Below, piece by piece: positions 30,143 through 40,083 of a DNA stretch of 64,000 bases. The stretch is taken from positions 124,001 through 188,000 of the forward strand of contig NZ_JAJEWP010000005.1 in assembly GCF_020687825.1 (NCBI RefSeq), given 5' to 3'. Positions within the stretch are counted from its first letter, which is position 1. Every line of letters starts with the position of its first letter. The position numbers were made by a program, and so were the translations under genes. The stretch comes from Fluctibacter halophilus (GTDB lineage Bacteria; Pseudomonadota; Gammaproteobacteria; Enterobacterales; Alteromonadaceae). The notes beneath the pieces were generated by a model. That model was not told the DNA's origin. It saw only the letters and a list, made by a program, of their open reading frames with translations, and made no database searches.

Positions 30143-30461
30143 CGGCGTTTGCTTGATACTGTCTTTGATGGCCTTTTATAGCCAGGGGGCTGTGGATCCA
30201 ACCCGGCCACTGAACAGCAAGGGGCAGTCGGCAGAAGGGCCGTCGGCGGTCAAGAATATTGAGGTCAATGCAGTGTTTGTTGGCCCGTTAAATCGACGCG
30301 CAATCATCAACGGTGATTTGGTCACCGAAGGGCAGGTGTGGAAAGGTATTGAGGTGAAAGCCATTGATGCCGAGGGCGTAACCCTGCTTGATAATGATCA
30401 GATAAGGCGCATTAAAATGAATCAAAAAACGGTGTTGAAAGAGCATGGGAATGAAGGCTAA
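30132..30461 (+). CDS. mshK: MSHA biogenesis protein MshK, PilP-like
   Basis: A 109-residue exported protein. The signal peptide is KVSGVCLILSLMAFYSQGA, with mature start VDPTRPLN. That DPTRP motif and the small beta domain (VNAVFVGPLNRRAIINGDLV) are shared with PilP/GspC-type proteins that touch the secretin. It lies directly before mshL and overlaps it by 17 bases, so a stepwise bridge from platform to secretin is encoded in order. Confidence 0.87.
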   Translation: MKVSGVCLILSLMAFYSQGAVDPTRPLNSKGQSAEGPSAVKNIEVNAVFVGPLNRRAIINGDLVTEGQVWKGIEVKAIDAEGVTLLDNDQIRRIKMNQKTVLKEHGNEG

Positions 30462-32109
30462 ACGCTGGCTTACCGGTCTGGCTGCGGTGGTCCTGACAGG
30501 ATGTCAGAGTACATCTGTCGGGCCCGCACAGCAGGCAATGGAGTCATCAGCGCAGGAAGCTGAACAACGCACGTCTGCCGCTGCTGCAGATCAATTGAAC
30601 ACATTGCCCAGTGCGGTCGATGAAGCATTGATGCCCCAAACCGAGGGCAGTCAGCAAGCGCTGTTCAGTGAACCCTTGTATGACGTTAACGCGCAACAGG
30701 TGGATGCGGTCAGTTTCTTTTCGTCATTGGTGGCGGACACGCCATTCAGTGCAGCAATTCATCCGGACGTTAGCGGGACGATCAGCCTGCACCTGAAGCA
30801 GGTGACCCTGTCGGATGTGATGACGCTGGTGTCAGACTTGTATGGATTTGACATTCAACGCAGCGGCAAGGTCTACCGAGTTTATCCGGCGGGTATGCGC
30901 ACAGAGACCATTGCGGTCAACTATCTGCTGATGCAGCGTGATGGTATTACCCAAACCAGCATTTCATCCGGTGGCGTGTCTCAACAGGATGGTTCCAACC
31001 GACAGAACAATAATCGAAACGGGTTCAACAATTTCTCCGGGAATAACAGCAACGGCAACAGTATCGGCAGCGGCCAGTTTGGCAATACCATCAATGGCAC
31101 CAATATTCAGACCCGCACGGAAACCAATTTCTGGGAACAGTTACAAGAAACATTGAACGGTCTGTTGGGTGATAAGGAAGGCCGTTCGGTGATGGTGATG
31201 CCACAGGCGGGTCTGGTGACGGTGCGCGCATTACCCCGTGAAATTCGCGAAATTCGTACCTTTTTGCAAGCGTCCCAACGAAATATCCAGCGCCAGGTGG
31301 TACTGGAAGCCCGGGTGCTGGAGGTGTCCTTAAGTGACGAGTATCAGCAAGGCATCAACTGGAGTCAGATTGTTGAGAACAGCGGCAGCACGGAGTTTGT
31401 GTTGAGCACCACCGGTGGCAGTTTCGGCAATGGCATCTCGGCAACCTTGGGGGGCGTCACCAACCTGTCGTTTCTGAATGCTGATTTCTCCGGAGTGTTG
31501 TCACTGCTGTCCACCCAGGGCAACGTGCAAGTGCTTTCCAGTCCCAGGGTCACGGCGACAAACAATCAGAAAGCGGTGATCAAAGTTGGTGATGATGAAT
31601 ACTTTGTCACTGATGTGTCCAACCAGAATACCATCACATCGGGCACCACCACGGTGACCCCCAACATCGAGCTGACGCCGTTTTTCTCCGGTATCGCCTT
31701 GGATGTAACACCTCAGATTGATGACGATGGCAGCGTGTTGTTGCATGTGCATCCTTCTGTTGTTGAGACCGAAGAGCAGGAAAAAGTTATCACCCTCAAC
31801 GAAGAACGCTTTGTACTGCCGCTGGCACAAAGCAACATCCGCGAATCAGACACTGTGATTCGGGCCAGCTCCGGTGAAATTGTGGTGATTGGTGGTTTGA
31901 TGCAGTCGATTATCTCTGAACGTCATTCGAAAACCCCACTACTCGGCAGTATCCCGTTACTTGGCGAGTTGTTTACCAGTCGACACGACGTGGAAACCAA
32001 GAAGGAGTTGGTGATTTTGCTCAAACCCACGGTGGTTGGGCCGGATACCTGGAAGCAGCAACTCCGACAGAGCCGTGACAAGATGGCCGACTGGCTATAC
32101 GTGGAGTAG
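30445..32109 (+). CDS. mshL: MSHA secretin MshL
   Basis: A 554-residue outer-membrane secretin through which the pilus passes. A lipoprotein signal peptide ends LTGC with the lipidated Cys20. A secretin N0/STN domain covers about 75-150. An Asn-rich linker follows at about 185-215. N1-type and secretin core domains reach the C-terminus, with the conserved VLSSPRVTATNNQKAVIKVG and IVVIGGLMQS segments. The start overlaps the mshK end; a second in-frame ATG lies two codons later. It is 2 bases from mshM. Confidence 0.94.
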   Translation: MGMKAKRWLTGLAAVVLTGCQSTSVGPAQQAMESSAQEAEQRTSAAAADQLNTLPSAVDEALMPQTEGSQQALFSEPLYDVNAQQVDAVSFFSSLVADTPFSAAIHPDVSGTISLHLKQVTLSDVMTLVSDLYGFDIQRSGKVYRVYPAGMRTETIAVNYLLMQRDGITQTSISSGGVSQQDGSNRQNNNRNGFNNFSGNNSNGNSIGSGQFGNTINGTNIQTRTETNFWEQLQETLNGLLGDKEGRSVMVMPQAGLVTVRALPREIREIRTFLQASQRNIQRQVVLEARVLEVSLSDEYQQGINWSQIVENSGSTEFVLSTTGGSFGNGISATLGGVTNLSFLNADFSGVLSLLSTQGNVQVLSSPRVTATNNQKAVIKVGDDEYFVTDVSNQNTITSGTTTVTPNIELTPFFSGIALDVTPQIDDDGSVLLHVHPSVVETEEQEKVITLNEERFVLPLAQSNIRESDTVIRASSGEIVVIGGLMQSIISERHSKTPLLGSIPLLGELFTSRHDVETKKELVILLKPTVVGPDTWKQQLRQSRDKMADWLYVE

Positions 32110-32111
32110 TC

Positions 32112-33016
<905 letters not shown>

Positions 33017-33020
<4 letters not shown>

Positions 33021-34156
33021 GTGTGGTGAACAAAATGCTGCAGGATCTCGAGCAGCGTCAAAACGGACAAATCCCTGACAATGAATACCGTCCACCCCGC
33101 AGTGGTTCGGGTAAGACCTGGATACTCGGCAGTTTAGTGATCATTCTTATGATGGTGGTGGCGTGGCTATGGTGGCAAGGCCATGGTGCACCCGAGCCGG
33201 CAAGTCCAGCAACGACGTCATCATCACCGCAATCAACACACAGCGCTGACACTGCTGTTGCGCCAGTGGTGAACCAAGCCCAGCCTCAGGCTGAAGTCGT
33301 CGAAGACGATACCGTCCTCAATCCCCAGTCGAACGAAGCGGCGCCAAGTCCGTCGATGAACCCTGAACGACGGGTGTCATTGGGCGTGGCAGCTACCCCA
33401 ATGACCCAGCCGCAAACCGACCTGTCCACTCGTGAGCAACCGGCGTCGGTAACCACGCCATCCTCGGACATGACGATTAACGAGACTGCTCCGAAGAGAG
33501 CGGATGAACAGACGACGGAACAAAGCAACGCGCTGCCCGAGGAAGAGGACGGCACAATGTCCGTGGCTTCGAGTAGCGCAGGTGTGTCGGTGATGGATTT
33601 TCAGCAGCAAGTCGAACTGGCGCTGGCGGAAGGGGATGATGCAGGCGCGATGCTGGTATTGCAGCAATGGCTGAAGATTACGCCCGGTAACGGCAAGGCA
33701 CGCAAGCAACTGGCGGCGTTGCAGTTTGCCAACGGCCAGGTGGCGCAGGCGCGGGATGTCTTGCAACAGGGGCTTGCACAAGCGCCGGAACACGACGACA
33801 TCCGTACCATGCTGGCGCGGTTGTATGTGCAACAAAACGATCAGCAACAAGCGCTGGCGCTGTTGAAAGAAGCACCAGCGACCAGTGGTCCATCACCTCA
33901 GATGTTGGCCTTGCGCGCAGCACTTGCAGCTCGGCAGCAGGACAACACCACCGCATTGCAGGACTATCAGTATCTGGTCCGCTACGCACCGGATAACAGC
34001 AGTTGGCGCCTGGGGCTGGCCATCGCGCTGGAACGTGCAGGTAAAAATCACACTGCGCTGAGCGAATACCGGATATTGCAGCAGCAACACAGTTTGTCAG
34101 ATGCATTGATGTCGTTTGTTGATCAACGCATCGGTGTGCTGGAGGGCGGCTCATGA
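33017..34156 (+). CDS. mshN: MSHA biogenesis protein MshN, TPR protein
   Basis: A 379-residue inner-membrane protein. A short cytoplasmic start MSVVNKMLQDLEQRQ precedes one helix (ILGSLVIILMMVVAWLWW, about 34-51). A long Pro/Thr/Gln-rich spacer follows to about 195. TPR-like helical repeats then run to the end (NGKARKQLAALQFANGQVAQ and relatives). I chose the ATG at 33017, in the overlap with mshM, because the 26 residues added by the longer frame are mshM out of frame. It likely scaffolds assembly in the periplasm. Confidence 0.9.
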
Positions 34157-35916
34157 ATCAGCCCAAACAGAAAATCCGTCTCGGTGACCTGCTGCTACAA
34201 AACCACATCATTAACCAACAGCAGCTTGAGCAGGCACTCACCGCCCAGAAAGCATCGGGGCGTAAACTCGGCCATGTGTTGGTTGAGCAGGGGATTGTCA
34301 GTGAACAGGAACTGTTGAGCTTTTTATCCCAGCACCTGAAGGTGCCATTGATTGATATCCCCAGCAGCCGTATTCGTTTGGAGCATGTGAAGCTGTTGCC
34401 CGAAGTGCAGGCACGACGCTACCGGGCGCTGGTTATCGAAGACAGCGGTGACCACATGCTGGTGGCGATGAGCGATCCGGCGGACCTGGCCGCAGTGGAT
34501 ACCCTGAGCGACCTGTTGCCTAAGCCGATAAAACTGGCGGTAGCCAGTGAATCTCAGTTACTCGAGGCGTTCGACCATTTTTACCGGCGCACCGAAGAAA
34601 TCGCATCTTTCGCCCAGGAATTGGCCGAGGAATACAACGAGGAAAGCGATTTTGACTTGCTCGGCGGGCTTGAAGACGAGCAGGACACAGCGGTTGCGCG
34701 ACTGTTGCAATCGATATTCGAGGATGCGGTGCAAGCCAAAGCATCAGACATCCACCTGGAGCCCGATGAAGGGATGCTGCGTATCCGCATGCGTGTCGAT
34801 GGCCTGTTACAGGAAAACCTGATCCGGGAAAAGAACATCGCGTCGGCACTGGTACTGCGCCTCAAGCTCATGTGTGGTCTGGACATTTCCGAGAAGCGTC
34901 TGCCTCAGGACGGCCGTACCCAGATACGCATTAAAGGTCATGTGATTGATGTCCGTTTGTCGACCATGCCGGTGCAGTCTGGCGAGTCGGTGGTGATGCG
35001 ATTGCTCGATCAATCGGCGGGCATTCTGACCCTCGAACAAACCGGCATGCCATTGCCGATGTTGCGCCGTTTACGCACCCTGTTGACCCGACCACACGGT
35101 ATGATCCTGGTCACCGGACCGACCGGTTCGGGTAAAACCACTACCCTGTATGGGGCGCTTAGCGAGCTGAACCAACCGGAAAAGAAAATCATCACGGTGG
35201 AAGACCCGGTGGAATACCGCTTGCCACGGATCAATCAGGTTCAGGTTAATCCGCGCATCGATCTGACCTTTTCAAATGTATTGAGAACCACGTTACGCCA
35301 GGATCCCGACATCATCATGGTGGGGGAGATGCGTGACACCGAGACGGTTGAGATTGGCCTGCGTGGCGCCCTTACCGGTCACTTGGTGTTGTCGACGTTA
35401 CATACCAATGATGCTATCAGCAGCGCAATCCGATTGCTGGACATGGGCGCGCCGGGTTACCTGGTCGCCAGTTCACTGCGCGCCATCGTGGCACAACGGC
35501 TGGTGCGGCGGATCTGTGATAATTGCAAAGAAACCTACACCCCCTCAGAAGAAGAAGTGTTCTGGTTGAGTCACCTGGATGCCAACGTCGGCCAGATGCA
35601 GTTTAAGCGGGGTAGCGGCTGTCAGAATTGCAACCAGACCGGTTACCGTGGCCGTGTCGGCGTATTTGAACTGCTGGAAATGACCGAGAGCATGATGGAC
35701 GCATTGAAGGCCGGTGATACGGCGGCGTTCAGCCATGCTGCGCAAAACAGCCCACAATACGCGCCGTTGTCGAATGTCGCGTTGAGTTACGCCAAGCTTG
35801 GTGTGACCACCGTAGAAGAAGTGCTGCGATTGGTGGAGATGGTGTCAGAAGTGGTCGCACCCAAAGCCAAAGACGACAGTGACGAGCCGGACGAGGTGAC
35901 CCATGGCGATGTATAA
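34153..35916 (+). CDS. mshE: MSHA extension ATPase MshE with c-di-GMP binding domain
   Basis: A 587-residue GspE/PilB-type ATPase that powers pilus extension. Its N-terminus has two tandem 24-residue MshEN motifs starting RLGDLLLQ (residue 9) and KLGHVLVEQ (residue 38), the known cyclic di-GMP binding element of this family. Walker A is GPTGSGKT at 322-329. DPDIIMVGEMRD is the Walker B region. A CDNC...CQNC pair forms the zinc module. The second motif has Lys38 where Arg is usual. It overlaps mshN by 4 bases and mshG by 14. Confidence 0.96.
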   Translation: MNQPKQKIRLGDLLLQNHIINQQQLEQALTAQKASGRKLGHVLVEQGIVSEQELLSFLSQHLKVPLIDIPSSRIRLEHVKLLPEVQARRYRALVIEDSGDHMLVAMSDPADLAAVDTLSDLLPKPIKLAVASESQLLEAFDHFYRRTEEIASFAQELAEEYNEESDFDLLGGLEDEQDTAVARLLQSIFEDAVQAKASDIHLEPDEGMLRIRMRVDGLLQENLIREKNIASALVLRLKLMCGLDISEKRLPQDGRTQIRIKGHVIDVRLSTMPVQSGESVVMRLLDQSAGILTLEQTGMPLPMLRRLRTLLTRPHGMILVTGPTGSGKTTTLYGALSELNQPEKKIITVEDPVEYRLPRINQVQVNPRIDLTFSNVLRTTLRQDPDIIMVGEMRDTETVEIGLRGALTGHLVLSTLHTNDAISSAIRLLDMGAPGYLVASSLRAIVAQRLVRRICDNCKETYTPSEEEVFWLSHLDANVGQMQFKRGSGCQNCNQTGYRGRVGVFELLEMTESMMDALKAGDTAAFSHAAQNSPQYAPLSNVALSYAKLGVTTVEEVLRLVEMVSEVVAPKAKDDSDEPDEVTHGDV

Positions 35917-37135
35917 GTACAGTGCCAGGGATGCCAACGGCAACCTCACCACCGGGGCGATTGAAGCCGCGGATGCCGATGCGGTGGCCAAAGTGCTGCT
36001 GAATCGCAGTATTACACCATTAACCATTGAATTGCGCAGCGAAGATGAGCAGGCGCAACAGTCCGGCATTCACTGGTGGACGCCCCGTGTCAGCCTGGAC
36101 GATTTGGTGATTTTCGCAAGGCAGATGTATTCGCTGACCAAATCCGGCATACCCATTTTACGCGCCGTCAACGGGCTTGCCCACAGTAGCAGTGCCAAGC
36201 GTATGCGGCTGGCGCTGGAAGATGTGGCCGACCAATTGGAACGTGGCCGCGGTTTTTCTTCCGCCTTGCATCAGCATCCCGAGGTGTTCAGTCCGCTGTT
36301 TGTCAGTGTCGTTCACGTGGGGGAAAATACCGGTAAGCTGGATGAAGCGTTTCTGCAACTGGCCCGTTATCTTGAGCGTGAACAGGAAACCCGCAAGCAG
36401 ATAAAAGCCGCCACCCGTTACCCGATTTTTGTGATTGTGGCGATCGCCATCGCGATGGTGATCCTGAACCTCAAAGTGATCCCGGTGTTTGCCGGCATGT
36501 TCAACAAATTCAATGCGGAATTGCCCGCCATGACCCAATTCCTGCTCGGCATGTCAGCGTTTTTTGTCAATTACTGGCCGTATATGCTCGCCACGTTATT
36601 GTTTGGCATTTGGTCAGGGCGTCGATACCTGGCCAGTGCTCAGGGCCGTTATCGTTGGGATCGGCGCAAATTAATGCTACCCGCGGTAGGCAGTATTTTT
36701 GAACGTACCCTGCTGGGGCGATTTGCACGTAGCTTTTCGATGATGATCACCGCCGGTATTCCGTTGACCACCGCCTTAAATCTGGTCGCCGATGCGGTGG
36801 ATAATCACTACATGGCGGACAGGATTATCGGTATGCGGCGCAACATTGAAAAGGGTGAAAGCTTGTCCCGTGTGGCCTCAGCTAGTGGTTTGTTCACGCC
36901 GCTGGTGCTGCAGATGATCAATGTCGGTGAAGAAACCGGCCGGGTCGACGAGTTACTGACCGAAGTGGCCGACTACTATGAGCGCGAAGTGGATTACGAC
37001 CTGAAAAGCCTGACGGCCAGGATAGAGCCCTTGCTGATTGTCATTGTAGCGGGGATGGTACTGGTACTGGCGCTGGGTATCTTTACGCCGATGTGGGACA
37101 TGATGGGCGCCTACAGGGGGACGACCAGTGGATAA
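35903..37135 (+). CDS. mshG: MSHA platform protein MshG, GspF/PilC family
   Basis: A 410-residue polytopic inner-membrane protein. Two GspF repeats are seen: FARQMYSLTKSGIPILRAV in the first and FARSFSMMITAGIPLTTAL in the second. Membrane helices follow each (IFVIVAIAIAMVILNLKVIP and a C-terminal IVIVAGMVLVLALGIF). It is the platform that the MshE motor turns on. The N-terminal MAMYKYSARDANGNL is typical. It overlaps mshE and mshF, so translation is coupled across the motor-platform pair. Confidence 0.94.
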   Translation: MAMYKYSARDANGNLTTGAIEAADADAVAKVLLNRSITPLTIELRSEDEQAQQSGIHWWTPRVSLDDLVIFARQMYSLTKSGIPILRAVNGLAHSSSAKRMRLALEDVADQLERGRGFSSALHQHPEVFSPLFVSVVHVGENTGKLDEAFLQLARYLEREQETRKQIKAATRYPIFVIVAIAIAMVILNLKVIPVFAGMFNKFNAELPAMTQFLLGMSAFFVNYWPYMLATLLFGIWSGRRYLASAQGRYRWDRRKLMLPAVGSIFERTLLGRFARSFSMMITAGIPLTTALNLVADAVDNHYMADRIIGMRRNIEKGESLSRVASASGLFTPLVLQMINVGEETGRVDELLTEVADYYEREVDYDLKSLTARIEPLLIVIVAGMVLVLALGIFTPMWDMMGAYRGTTSG

Positions 37136-37658
37136 ATTTGAAGCCGGACAGGAAAGCGCACGCACCTTGATGGGCAAATTGGCGGTGTTGGCAGTGTTTG
37201 TCACGCTGATGGTATCGGCGATTGTGTATTTCAACCGCTATGAACCGGACTACAAGCGTCAGACACTGGTCAATCTTGCCGACCAGTTTGCCAAGAGCGT
37301 GGTCAATGCTCACTGGCAGTGGCAGGCGGAGGGCCGTCCACAAATTGTGATGTTGAAACATTATGAACCGCGCCTGGATAACGAGGCGGAATTGATTGAA
37401 ACCGATCGCCGACCCATTCGCATGAGTCACCTCGGTTGGCCACGCACGGAACCGTCCAGCCAGGGCTGTGAGCAGTTGTGGGGCATGGTGCTGAACTTAC
37501 CGCTGGAGATCGAAGGGTTTAAGGTGTTCGCCGAGTACTTCGACGGGGTTCAACAATCGGATCAGGCGCTGGATGCTCGTTGTCGTTTCCGGTTGTCAGT
37601 GGGACCTTATTTTGAATATCACATTTTTACTGGTGCGGTTAGCCAGGTCAAAGACTAA
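37128..37658 (+). CDS. mshF: MSHA biogenesis protein MshF
   Basis: A 176-residue protein with one N-terminal membrane helix (LAVLAVFVTLMVSAIVYF, about 18-35) and a periplasmic domain. No clear homologue exists outside MSHA loci, and the biochemical role is unknown. The start is a GTG inside the end of mshG with GGGGG upstream. It lies between the platform gene and the prepilin genes, as in Vibrio MSHA loci, which supports the name. Confidence 0.82.
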   Translation: MDKFEAGQESARTLMGKLAVLAVFVTLMVSAIVYFNRYEPDYKRQTLVNLADQFAKSVVNAHWQWQAEGRPQIVMLKHYEPRLDNEAELIETDRRPIRMSHLGWPRTEPSSQGCEQLWGMVLNLPLEIEGFKVFAEYFDGVQQSDQALDARCRFRLSVGPYFEYHIFTGAVSQVKD

Positions 37659-37673
37659 TCACGGGAGAGGGAG

Positions 37674-38276
37674 ATGGAGCACGCAGGTATAAAACGAAAC
37701 GGATTTACCTTGATCGAGCTGGTGATTGTGGTGGTAGTGCTGGGGATCCTGGCGGCCACGGCACTGCCTCGGTTGCTGGATGTGACGGAAGATGCTGAAG
37801 ATGCCACCGTCGAGGGCGTGGGCGGTGGATTTGCCACCGGTGTGGGGTTGGTGCGGGCGCAATGGGAGATTGAAGGTCGCCCGTCTGAGAACCAGGCCAC
37901 CAATGAAACCTTCGTCACCATCGAAGGGATCCCGATTGGCGTGGATAAAGACACGGGTTTTCCTACCGGCCACCTGGATAACGACGGTAGCAGTGAGGAC
38001 GACAGCCTGGTGGACCTCGACTGTGAGAGCATTTTCAATCTGATCATGCAAAGTGCACCCACCATCAGTTCAGACTGGGCGCAACGGCCGTTTGACGATT
38101 ACCGTTACTTCACCCGCGCCACTGATGGCAACGGCTCTGGTGGCAACGATTTGTGTTACTACTACCTGACCCGGACGGTTAAAAACCAGGTCGCCGAACC
38201 CACCGACAATACATCGGGCAATGGGTTTATTTATGATCCGCGTATCGGTCAGGTGATCATTTTCAGTAACAACTGA
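37674..38276 (+). CDS. mshB: Minor prepilin MshB
   Basis: A 200-residue type IV prepilin. The leader MEHAGIKRNG is cut before FTLIELVIVVVVLG, with Glu5 of the mature form present. The globular part is acidic (DNDGSSEDDSLVDLD) and has paired cysteines. It starts 15 bases after mshF with GGGAGAGGG upstream. It precedes the major pilin gene, the usual place for mshB. Confidence 0.9.
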   Translation: MEHAGIKRNGFTLIELVIVVVVLGILAATALPRLLDVTEDAEDATVEGVGGGFATGVGLVRAQWEIEGRPSENQATNETFVTIEGIPIGVDKDTGFPTGHLDNDGSSEDDSLVDLDCESIFNLIMQSAPTISSDWAQRPFDDYRYFTRATDGNGSGGNDLCYYYLTRTVKNQVAEPTDNTSGNGFIYDPRIGQVIIFSNN

Positions 38277-38387
38277 TAAGGGCCGGTGACATAGGCCACC
38301 GACCCACGGCAATACGGTGCACTCAAGGGGTGAGGCACAGGACAAATTCAGGGAAATAAAAACTATCACTTACGTGAGGATAACAAC
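38277..38387 (+). promoter_or_regulatory. mshA leader region with imperfect hairpin
   Basis: This 111-base gap before the major pilin gene is the only long gap inside the msh cluster. An imperfect hairpin at about 38280-38305 pairs GGGCCGGTG with CACCGACCC with one mismatch. No T run follows, so it may stabilise or process the pilin mRNA. A good GAGGA ribosome site lies just before mshA. A separate promoter for the pilin genes is likely here, but I see no clear boxes. Confidence 0.45.
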
Positions 38388-38945
38388 ATGCAACAACGTG
38401 GTTTTACATTAATTGAACTGATCATCGTGATCGTGATTTTGGGGATTTTGGCGGTCACGGCTGCGCCGCGTTTCATTAATCTGCAATCGGATGCGAGCCG
38501 TGCAACGCTGGAAGGTGTTGCTGCTGCTTTGCAAGGTGGTTCGCAACTGGTTTATGCAAAGTCAGCGATAGAGGGCGAACAGGCCAATGCCAATGCGGCG
38601 GATCAGGCAGCAACCCGTACCGACGACGTTGAAATTTCAGGGGTACGGGTGGAAACTGAATTTGGTTACCCGGATGCTGATGATACCGATGCGGCCAGCC
38701 TTGCTGCCTGGGTAGATTTGTCTGCGGGCGATTGGACCCTGGTGGAAGGCACTGGTGCGGCTGCTGTGGCAAGCCCGGCAGACGAAACATTTGCGATATA
38801 TCCTGCGGGCAAAGTTGTGGGTGCCGGGCAGGGCGTTGATTTTTCAATTGTTGCTGAAGACGGTGCCAGTTGCCATGTACTTTACACAGAGGCTCAGGCA
38901 GCAAATGCATTACCGACGATTACGATTGTAGGTGGTAGCTGCTAA
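38388..38945 (+). CDS. mshA: Major MSHA pilin MshA
   Basis: A 185-residue type IVa prepilin that forms the pilus shaft. The five-residue leader MQQRG is cut before FTLIELIIVIVILG; mature Phe1 and Glu5 are present. The C-terminal disulfide loop is bounded by Cys162 and Cys185, the last residue. The globular domain is Ala/Asp-rich. Its own leader region and strong ribosome site (GAGGA) fit high expression relative to the minor pilins around it. Confidence 0.93.
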   Translation: MQQRGFTLIELIIVIVILGILAVTAAPRFINLQSDASRATLEGVAAALQGGSQLVYAKSAIEGEQANANAADQAATRTDDVEISGVRVETEFGYPDADDTDAASLAAWVDLSAGDWTLVEGTGAAAVASPADETFAIYPAGKVVGAGQGVDFSIVAEDGASCHVLYTEAQAANALPTITIVGGSC

Positions 38946-38981
38946 CGCGCATTCGGCTCCGTTAGCCCAAGGATGTTGACT

Positions 38982-39503
38982 GTGAGGCATCTCAAGGGAT
39001 TTACACTGATTGAATTGATCACCGTGATGGTGCTATTGGCCATCTTGGTGGTCACAGTGGCCCCTCGCTTGCTGGGCAAGGGAGGGTTTAGCGAAGCCGT
39101 GTATCAAGGCAAGTTGATCAGTGCGTTGCGGGCTGTGCAGTTGCGTGCCATGCAGCACACCAACAGTGCGCTGTGTTTTCAACTGACCGTGCGGACTGGC
39201 AACGCCTCGGCGTTTGGTCCGCCCATCAGTGACTTTTCCGATACCAGTGCAGCCAATGTTGCAGACAGCTGTTCTGTGCAGATCAGTGCGGCGCAAACGG
39301 TCGAATCCCTCAGCACCAGTAATGCCCAATTAACCGCCGATGGTATTCGGTTGATCGGCGATGTTCCTTACGTGCGCTTCTCACCCATGGGTTGCCCCAT
39401 CGTCGCTGGCAATGCCTGTGGCAGTGAGGTCGTGATTACAGTGCGTGGGGAACGGGATGTGAATGTCTGTATTGAAGCACAAGGCTACATCCATGCGTGC
39501 TGA
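38982..39503 (+). CDS. mshC: Minor prepilin MshC
   Basis: A 173-residue prepilin with leader MRHLKG and mature start FTLIELITVMVLLAILVV. The GspH/FimT-like globular part follows, with several cysteines (CFQL, CSVQ, CPIV, CGSE) and a final Cys. I prefer the GTG at 38982 because AAGGA lies eight bases upstream and it gives a six-residue leader. The ATG at 38973 has its purine-rich site too close. It overlaps mshD by 11 bases. Confidence 0.87.
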   Translation: MRHLKGFTLIELITVMVLLAILVVTVAPRLLGKGGFSEAVYQGKLISALRAVQLRAMQHTNSALCFQLTVRTGNASAFGPPISDFSDTSAANVADSCSVQISAAQTVESLSTSNAQLTADGIRLIGDVPYVRFSPMGCPIVAGNACGSEVVITVRGERDVNVCIEAQGYIHAC

Positions 39504-40083
39504 GTCACGAGGGTTTACCTTGATTGAATTGGTGATTGGCATCATTGTTTTTGCCATCGCCCTGACCACGATTATCAGTTTCCTCGCTCCTCAGGCCAGG
39601 CGCAGTGCTGATCCCATAATGCAAGTGCGCGCGACGGAGCTGGCCCAATCATTGTTTGATGAAATCACCGCCAAGGCGTATGACGAAAACAGCTATGCCA
39701 ACGGCTCCCAGGTTCGCTGCAACGAAGACATTAACCAGGACGGTGAGTTACTTGTTGCCGACGGTGAAATTGCCTGCAGCGCTGTACTCGGTGCGGAAGA
39801 AGGGACGCGGGACGCGTTTGATGATGTGGACGATTATCACAATTTTGTCTTGGACTACAATCTGCCCGGCAGCTTTACCAATGCACTGGGGGAATCGATT
39901 GTATTGGATGGTCGTCAACTGTATGCAGGCTTTCGTGCGGAAATAACCGTTTCCTATGCCGGACAGTTTTATGCCGAACTTCCTGCGCCCGAGCGGTTTC
40001 AGGACAGCAAACGGGTGGATGTGCTGATCACCCTGCCTAACGGTGACGAACTGACCTTTAGTCAATACCGGAGCAATTTCTGA
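39493..40083 (+). CDS. mshD: Minor prepilin MshD
   Basis: A 196-residue prepilin with leader MRAESRG and mature start FTLIELVIGIIVFAIALTT. The following PilV/GspI-like part contains ATELAQSLFDEITAKAYDE. I chose the ATG at 39493 because it gives a normal leader and AAGG lies upstream; a start at 39463 would add ten residues. It overlaps mshC by 11 bases and mshO by one. Confidence 0.88.
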   Translation: MRAESRGFTLIELVIGIIVFAIALTTIISFLAPQARRSADPIMQVRATELAQSLFDEITAKAYDENSYANGSQVRCNEDINQDGELLVADGEIACSAVLGAEEGTRDAFDDVDDYHNFVLDYNLPGSFTNALGESIVLDGRQLYAGFRAEITVSYAGQFYAELPAPERFQDSKRVDVLITLPNGDELTFSQYRSNF

